NCBI GenBank assembly: GCA_940671915.1
Contig: CALNVZ010000649.1
Span: 1,850,957-1,914,956, forward strand
Direction of reading: 5' to 3'
Length of the DNA stretch: 64,000 nt
Origin: Paracentrotus lividus
Lineage: Eukaryota > Echinodermata > Echinoidea > Camarodonta > Echinidae
Shown here piece by piece: positions 57,434 through 64,000 of the stretch (position 1 is its first letter; the number at the start of each line of letters is the position of its first letter). Made by a program: the position numbers and the translations under genes. The notes beneath the pieces are model-generated. The model searched no databases. It was not told the DNA's origin and worked only from the letters and a program-made list of their open reading frames with translations.

Positions 57434-57656
57434 CTATAGTCACACAGACACTTACGTTGAGTTACGTCCGGTTTCGTCTAAAAATTATTTTCTTTTCTGC
57501 GGATCCCCACGGATGCCTACCAGTCATAGTCAGCAGTGGAAATATTGATAACTTCATTCATCCAGTAAAACAAAGAAATACATACGAAATGATAGAATAG
57601 AAGATGAAATAAGATTAAAACAACACAAACGTATACGTAAGTGTCTGTGTGACTGC
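57434..57656. mobile_element. MITE with TAGTCACACAGACACTTACG ends (copy 1)
   Basis: The left end TAGTCACACAGACACTTACG is inverted at the right as CGTAAGTGTCTGTGTGACTG. The interior words GTCAGCAGTGG.AATATTGA and GATAGAATAGAAGATGAAAT recur in the copy at 62797-62946. A short third fragment lies at 59448-59500. It is non-coding. Confidence 0.85.
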
Positions 57657-57659
57657 AGC

Positions 57660-58668
57660 ATAACTTTCACTTGTTCCCATTAAGTTTGGGAGACGGCACA
57701 GCGTACATCCACTTATCTCAGCCGGGTCTCAGCCATAATCCCACGACACCATGGACTTATGATAATCGAGTCTTTTACAACTTATGTTTACGTTGGGCCT
57801 TTTCTATTCTACACGAAGGTCGTACAAAGATCTTTTGTATAAAGTATAAAGCAAAATCTATGTGCATGCGTCATATGATTTAGTCTTGTTTTTAAGGCAC
57901 CTATCCCAATCAACCTCACCCACAACGAGTATTGCAACATAGCAAAAATGGGGATTAACACTGAATAAAATCACGAAACATGTTTCGAATATCTCCCAAA
58001 CCTGTTGCCATTTTATACCTGTTTGCATGAAATAATCACCCAAAGATACCAGTACAATGGCACAGTTAAAAAAAAAAAACAACAACAACAACAACAAGAC
58101 CAAGAGGACAATTAAAGATTCTTTTGCGCCGTTGTTATTCGCGTCAAAATCAGAGGTCGTAACTATCAAGCAAAATACAATAAAAATAAGAAAATCCGTT
58201 TGCTGCAGCAAATTACAATAAATTTACCATAATTGTTAGATTTGTTAGATTTGGTATTGCTCTAGTTTGCTTTAAATTAATGATGTAATCACTGTTGCAC
58301 GTTGTTTTACAATACCCATCTGTCTCATTCGTCAATTTTTGTCTATGTGTTCTAAACAAGTGAAATTATATTGCTTTTAAATTTTGAGGCATGAGGTCAC
58401 CCAATTATTTTTTTAGAGGGGTTCAAATTTTGTATTACATGTAAAGTCAATTGCTTCATTTGTTTCGTAGAGGACGCTCTTTGACGGAAATAGATTTGAC
58501 AACATTGGAACGAGAACTACCTGGAAAATGAGTGGATGCGGGCGAAGTTAACATTCAAAGTTTGTTGCATATATACTAGTGTTGTTATAGACAAAAAAAT
58601 TGTTAGTAAAGTAATGTCTAACTATTTGTAAAAGTATGCATTAGGAGAGGACATTTTTATTGACATAT
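57660..58668. other. Upstream region, nothing recognised
   Basis: AT-rich DNA with an A/CAA microsatellite at 58068-58097. No exon or repeat copy was identified. Confidence 0.45.
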
Positions 58669-58670
58669 TT

Positions 58671-59063
58671 CAGGCCGTAACCAGGGGGGGGGGGGGTTCG
58701 GGGGGTTCGAACGAAATCCCCCCCCCCCGCTGGCGAATCAAGGTCCGCTTTACACAAAAAAAAAAAAAAAAAAAATTAAATGGATGAAATGTAATTTTTT
58801 TTTTGCTTATCAATTTCTTTGGGGTCGATGTACCCCTACCCTATAGCTAGATATATGGTACTGTTCTTGAGGACAGAAGCGCAGAAAAAATTTCAACACT
58901 ACCCCCCCCCCCCCCCACTTATCGCGCGGCCAGCGTGACGTAAAAAAAAAATTGATGTACCTTTTTGCTCGCCCGGCGTGACGTTAAAAAAATTTTGATG
59001 TACCTTTTGGTTCCACTTTTGCAGATTTCGAACCCTCCCATAAAAATCCTAGTTACGTGCCTG
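58671..59063. mobile_element. MITE with CAGGCCGTAAC-type ends (copy 2, inverted)
   Basis: It reads CAGGCCGTAACCAGGGGG at the left and the inverse of CAGGCACGTAACTAGG at the right. It matches the copy at 4338-4712 in opposite orientation, including AAGGTCCGC, ATCGCGCGGCCAGCGTGACG and CTCGCCCGGCGTGACG. Homopolymer tracts have expanded relative to copy 1. Confidence 0.8.
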
Positions 59064-59447
59064 TATTTGGCAAGTCATTTTTGTGTTAATGGTCACAAAA
59101 AAAAAAAAAAAAAATCAAAATATCTGTGCTTTGGGGGTTTCAGTTCTTAATAATAATATATCTTAATAATTAATTATGTTTTGGTAAAAACAATGCCTAA
59201 TAAATTATGGTGCACAGAAGGCCAATTTTTGACGGTACATCCAGATTGTAAAACAACCTTACTACATTTTTTTTTCATAACTTTGTTTCTCACACCCGAT
59301 ACAAACATTTTAGAAAGGGTTGAGACCACCTCTTTTAAAAGGAAGGCCGGATGGGGGTGGTACACACTAAATTAAAATGATTTAAATAGATTCTGAACGA
59401 ATGTCAATACGCACCAATCGACTTTTGGATTTAGAATTTTTGGATAG

Positions 59448-59500
59448 TCACACAGACACTTACGTATAGTTACGTCCGTTGCGTCCAAAACTTATTAGGG
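59448..59500. mobile_element. Fragment of the TAGTCACACAGACACTTACG MITE
   Basis: It carries TAGTCACACAGACACTTACG and GTTACGTCCG, as at the left end of 57434-57656, and then diverges. One terminus only. Confidence 0.65.
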
Positions 59501-60093
59501 TGCTTCGCTGGACTACGGAGGAGCTAATCTAGCACGTTTAGCATTATGAAAGGCTTTATTTCAAAATAGCTCAAACCCTCAGCGGAGAACGTAAGTCAGT
59601 TATAAGCCAATAAGCGAGGCGCGCTTTGATATGAATGTATACAGGCATTTCCCCTTTGCTAAAAAAAAGAAGCATACTTTGATTTGACTAATCATAAAGG
59701 TGGGCGGTAAGTTATTTCTTTTCATATCAGCAATGTTCTTAGGTCAGCTGTTATACGCATAGACGCATTTGAACAATAAAACCTTGGATGAAAAAAAAAA
59801 AAAAGAACTAGGTATCCCAGTTAAAGTAGCCTTTGGATTGAATTCGTATTGCAACAATAGACCTTGAAAATCCAGCCACAGTCGCGCGCCATTGACATCC
59901 TTTATGCAAGATGACAAAAGCGGGGTTTGATCGCATTCTGCATACTTCGTAAGTTCTTGTCTCGTATACAAGTGCGTCCCAAGAAAGAGTAAACCCAACT
60001 TTGAGACCCTCATATTAAGATTGTATGTCTTTATGTGTTTAATTATTAGGGATATGTATTTATTTATTTCATTTTCATGACGAAAAGTAAGGG

Positions 60094-60329
60094 GTGGTAT
60101 CTCACTTCGCAGAGACTACTTTGAAACTACTTGGAGCGGTTGTGAAACTATTCCGGAGACATCTCCTCATACTCAGTCAATGCAAACGTTTCTTGAGTCG
60201 CGGTAAGTACTTGAGACAGTTTATGAAAATTGTCACGGAGACGTGTCTCCGCGACGGAATTAAAGTATCGGAGATCGTCTCTAATACTTTTTATCCGTCG
60301 CGAAGACGAAGTGAGATACTCAGTACCAC
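60094..60329. mobile_element. Hairpin MITE with GGTATCTCACTTCG ends
   Basis: GTATCTCACTTCG at 60097 is inverted as CGAAGTGAGATAC at 60307-60319. Internal GGAGACATCTCC and GGAGACGTGTCTCC palindromes strengthen a foldback structure. The open frame running through it (60094-60366) is a by-product of the GC-richer element. Confidence 0.65.
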
Positions 60330-60369
60330 ACTTGTACCTGTTCTATCATGGATGACTGACACTTGAATT

Positions 60370-62790
60370 TTTGATAACTTTGTTGAGATACACTTTCTTC
60401 CAAGTTTTGCCACAAGAAACCCTGGCTTCTCGAGCATTCATTCATTGTTTTAGGTCAGTCCTCCTGGGTCTTTCATTCATTCAAGGGACAAAATATTTAA
60501 AGACTAATTAATTGCAAGGGTTGCTTTTGCTCAAACTTGGTATAATAATACTATCAGCACAAATTTTACGATTTTTCTAAAACCTAAGTGCTCAGTCGAC
60601 CGTTACAATACACTTGTACGTTTGGTATAATTAATAATTAGCAGTTGGACTATTTATGATGAAATAAACATCAAAGTCACAAAACATTTCAATGTGACAG
60701 ATGCTTTTAAAATTAGTTGTTTTTTTTCTGTGTCGCACTGTATATCAGAGACTGATTGAATCTTCCTTGCAACAATAGACGTTACAATGTCTCACAAGCC
60801 AAAGGGAACATGTGCGGTTACCATTGGAAACTTTTATTCAAAGTTATTGGAGAAGATAGAAAACGAGGGTTTGCAGGCATTTTGAAAATAGTGCCCTCTT
60901 TTATGCTAACGTTCTAGATAAGCTCCCCGTAGTCCTGCGAAAACACCTTATTTTCTTTTCCACGGATGCTGTTAGAAAGTCAACCTATCCCCTCAATTAA
61001 ATCACCCCTTTGTTATATGAAGGAGAGGGAAGACATTAATACATTATAAGTTAGGCTTCACCGCATTCCACATAGTTAATTCAGGTGCAACATTCTTCTG
61101 TTGGGTGGGTTTGCCTAGCTTAGTATTTAGAGTCACTCTCTACTAGGAAGTCATAGAGGCAAGACCTATGGGTTTAGTGGTGGTGGAAAATCAGTTTTGA
61201 AACTCAAATATGGCACGAATGTTTTGCGCTGCATTGTGAAGTCCACGGAGTTCAAAGGAGCATTCCCATCAGAGTTGAGGCCTTCTTTTGATTCCTGGAC
61301 ACACTGAGTCACAAGTCAAACTGTAAGTTGAATTTAGAGATTTGTATTTGATTTGTTAATGATAATGTACATGTCAATTTGTCATTGAGAGAGTCAAGGT
61401 GTCACAAGTGAACCCTTGAATTGCATAAAAGCATGGGATTTTATAATTATCTCTGAAATTAATTAATGTCATTACTTAATGACTGATATAAATTATCATG
61501 ATTATGTTTCTTTTAAAGTTTTATGGAAGCTAAAAGAACGGTGAATTTTTGAGAGATACAAAGTTAGCAAGTTGATCTTTAAAAAGAACAAGTTATTCAA
61601 ATGCAAATAAGCAAATCGTTATGACAGTAGTCGTCTTTATTGCTATGAATAATTATGATGTTTATGATTATATTATCAAGCTATTAACAATCGCCATATA
61701 TGATGGTGTTTACCTGAATTAATCTAGGAATAATATTTCCATGACATAGTGAGAATTGATTTGAAGGTTGAAATAGGATTTATCCGATTCATGTATATGT
61801 CACGATGCATTATGTGTATTTTTGCATAGACTATTTATAGCTTGGATGATGTTTAATTTTAGTTGGAGTCTTAATGGGAGTCGGAGCATGCAGAGTCTGA
61901 GTCATAATTGGAATCCCAGTCTTAATCGGAGACAGAGTCCGAGTCTTATTCCGAGTCAGAATTAGAGTCCTGTCCGAGGAGGGATGAACATCCACACTCA
62001 TCCACATACAGCTGCAAACCAACATTAGTCAGTATTGAAAAATGGCTGTCTGTCGCCCTCTTGGTTGCTGAGGAAACTTCTCAATAATAATAAGCGAAAC
62101 CAGCTTTAAACCTACCTCAAAGCAAATTAAGATAATCTTTAGTCTCATTGCAATATAATTCTTCCATTAGATATTTCAAATTTTGTTTAGAAGAATTTTT
62201 AGACCCTTTTTTTTGATATGCCACCTTGACTTGGCTTGAGCTGCTCCAGACACTTTTCTGCATTGACTTTCCATTGGAAGAAAACTGCTGCAGTAAGGTA
62301 CTTCCCAGTGCAAGGTCAATTATGAATTGACCATGCAAAAGTGTAAGTGACACTCACCGAGAGTTGAAGGTGCTTAATTAGATGGAAGCACACTCCAGTT
62401 TTAGTCGTGGTCATCATCACTTAGCAACAGTACCACTTCATGAGAGACACACGTTTAAATCATCGAAGAGATTTCATGTTGATTTCATCAAGTGGGTTAT
62501 TTCTTATATAATTATATCCGAAGAACAATGAACGTTTAATTATACCGATATCATATTTCATATGTTTTATAGATACAGTCAGATAATAATTTGAGTAATT
62601 TGAACAGTTGTGAAATCAAAACCCTTGATATTTTTTGTGTAAATTGTCTTACTTATTAAACGGAGAATAAAGACGAGGAAAGAAGATATTTGGCATAAAT
62701 AGTTATTTATTGTTTTTGTGTCAAGTTTGTGATTTTACAAGAGAATCTTACTACTTTAACAAGTTAATGTTCATCTGAGTTCACTCAGGT
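60370..62790. other. Upstream region, no gene recognised
   Basis: It is AT-rich apart from a GAGTC-type minisatellite at 61860-61980. Open frames such as 62117-62353 (minus) show no family motif. Confidence 0.45.
61860..61980. repeat. GAGTC(N)n minisatellite
   Basis: Imperfect units of six to twelve bases built on GAGTC or GGAGTC (for example AGAGTCCGAGTC) repeat about ten times. The encoded Thr-rich peptide is not a gene. Confidence 0.75.
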
Positions 62791-62796
62791 GTAACA

Positions 62797-62946
62797 GATG
62801 CTTTCACGTCGTAGTCAGCAGTGATAATTTCGTTCATCCAATGAAACTTTAAAAAAATACATAAGAAATGATAGAATAGAAGATGAAATAGGATTAAAGC
62901 AACAAAAACGTAACTATACGTATAATAAGTGTCTGTGTGACTGCAG
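62797..62946. mobile_element. 5'-truncated copy of the TAGTCACACAGACACTTACG MITE
   Basis: It shares GTAGTCAGCAGTG, TTCGTTCATCCA, GATAGAATAGAAGATGAAAT and the right tip GTGTCTGTGTGACTGCAG with 57434-57656, but lacks the left inverted end. Confidence 0.8.
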
Positions 62947-63239
62947 TGTAAAACATGTGAATAACACGCTTTTTTGTTGTTGACTAATTGAGTTTATTTA
63001 ATTTCTACGTATCAAAAAGAGTAATAGCTTTACATCAGAAATGTATAAACAAAGAACAAATAAGATATATTTTACATAACATCGCATGAACAGAAAATTA
63101 TTGATCATAATATTATACATAATACAAAGCATACATAAAGGTATATCATTGAAAAGAAAAAGAGAGATATACGGTATAATAAAACGCAGGAGACCGCCGT
63201 CGTGAGCTGTTACGCTTGAAGTGGATGACGGCAGGTGTA

Positions 63240-63690
63240 TACGTACAGCAGATGGTAATTTAATCCAGAAAAAGAAAAGCAAAGTCAGGATTCTACACAT
63301 GAGTATTTATTGGTTGAAAGTAAGTTTGTTTAAGAGTATCTTTTAAAGAGTAGAGTGTAGAGTAGTAGCGTTTTATATTGTCTGGAAATTTAGTCAAGGG
63401 GTCGGGACCATTATGTTTTTATTGATTTGTGAGTTATAGACAATTTGGGGTTGACGAGTTGGATGTTTCCAGATATGCTAGTGGGATAAGAATGAACGGA
63501 ATTAGAACTAAACATATCAAATGATAATAACTGCTGCTTGAAATTTATTTAAATCAAATATTTTTATTTTTTGAGTAAAAATAAGGGGTGCCTTATGAAA
63601 TGCACATTCTAATATGGTGTAGGTGTTAGTTCCATTTTAACGCCTCACCTAAAATTACTCCTAAAAATTTGGAATTGTATTTCTTTTCCA
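63240..63690 (-). pseudogene. LINE ORF2 C-terminal relic (CR1/Jockey-like)
   Basis: The minus strand begins with KKYNSKFLGVILGEALKW, the FLGVxLDExLxW block of non-LTR reverse transcriptases. After a gap it gives a C-terminal domain-like piece (SRPLTKFPDNIKRY, then SLKDTLKQTYF), resembling the GxxxWNxLPxxI...SLxxFKxxLKxYL end of CR1-type elements. Stops break it. It lies directly downstream, in transcription sense, of the SINE at 63690-63965. Confidence 0.6.
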
Positions 63691-63965
63691 ATGGTTTGTT
63701 ATAATAATAATAATATTAATACCTATTGTTTATAATGCGCTTTTCCCATAGTGGCTCAAAGCGCTTCACAGTATATTATTACCCCGTTCACTGGATTTAA
63801 CTCCATACTTGTAGTCAGCCATTTATAGGCGCCTTACGTGGAATTATCCTCCCGGGTACCTATTCGCACCTGGGTGGAGTGGACGCAAGTGCCAGTGCGG
63901 GAATCGAACCCACGACCTTTGCATTCCCAGTCGAGTGATACGACCACTAGACTACGGCACTTACG
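63690..63965 (-). mobile_element. tRNA-derived SINE with head, body and ATT-rich tail
   Basis: The minus strand opens at 63965 with GTGCCGTAGTCTAGTGGTCG (box A) and GGTTCGATTCC (box B) at tRNA spacing. Its ends pair as an acceptor-like stem (GTGCC/GGCAC). The body contains CCACCCAGGTGCG and AAGCGCTTTGAGCC, and the tail is ATTATTATTATT. The anticodon arm pairs poorly, so this is a SINE head and not a working tRNA gene. A truncated relative lies at 39041-39272. Confidence 0.8.
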
Positions 63966-64000
63966 CTTGTTATCAATTCTAATATTCATAAGTGGATCAT

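Noticed and set aside
60094..60366. 90-residue protein-coding gene
   Set aside because: The frame coincides with a hairpin MITE with inverted GGTATCTCACTTCG ends, and has no domain or splice context.
63896..63965. Functional tRNA gene on the minus strand
   Set aside because: Box A, box B and an acceptor-like stem are present, but the anticodon stem does not pair well and the segment continues into a SINE body with an ATT tail.

Overview
This window is animal nuclear DNA: AT-rich, with many introns and many mobile-element relics. The best guess is an echinoderm, probably a sea urchin. That rests on the deuterostome-like glycine transporter, the tRNA-derived SINEs, the short hairpin transposons and the frequent TACATGTA-type palindromes. 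It is inference; no species can be named from sequence alone.

Two protein-coding genes can be rebuilt exon by exon with GT/AG junctions and matching phases. Gene A (+ strand, coding 10847-23346, 12 exons, 911 codons) encodes a nuclear-looking protein. It has a basic N-terminus, an unusual GATA-like finger (Cys-x2-Cys, a long loop, then LCNACGL), a second Cys cluster, conserved basic/helical blocks, a Gln-rich coiled coil and a large Gln/Thr/Ser-rich C-terminal half. I do not recognise the family. Gene B (- strand, coding 55990 down to 30650, 13 exons, 660 codons) is a complete SLC6 Na+/Cl- dependent transporter of the glycine-transporter type. Its transmembrane segment 6 carries the serine typical of GlyT2 rather than the glycine of GlyT1. 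The genes converge tail to tail, about 7.3 kb apart.

The rest is accessory DNA. 1-10.8 kb holds LINE relics, an approximately 600-bp tandem duplication studded with CACGTG palindromes, and inverted-repeat elements. The introns of gene A hold hairpin MITEs, a large CAC/ATC microsatellite, a LINE tail and a tandem duplication of an exon 3' end with its donor site. 23.4-30.6 kb holds a decayed Tc1-like transposon with about 420-bp inverted repeats. The introns of gene B hold a 1.87-kb foldback element next to copies of the exon 12 donor end, a SINE almost touching a splice donor, and a triplicated intron segment. The large first intron of gene B contains a GACGTC-rich palindrome and a minisatellite. 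56-64 kb, upstream of gene B, holds further MITE families, a LINE tail and a tRNA-derived SINE.

Several element families occur twice or more in the window, often inverted (4.3/58.7 kb, 9.8/44.9 kb, 57.4/59.4/62.8 kb). This gives internal evidence that they are mobile. The two genes show no obvious functional link.
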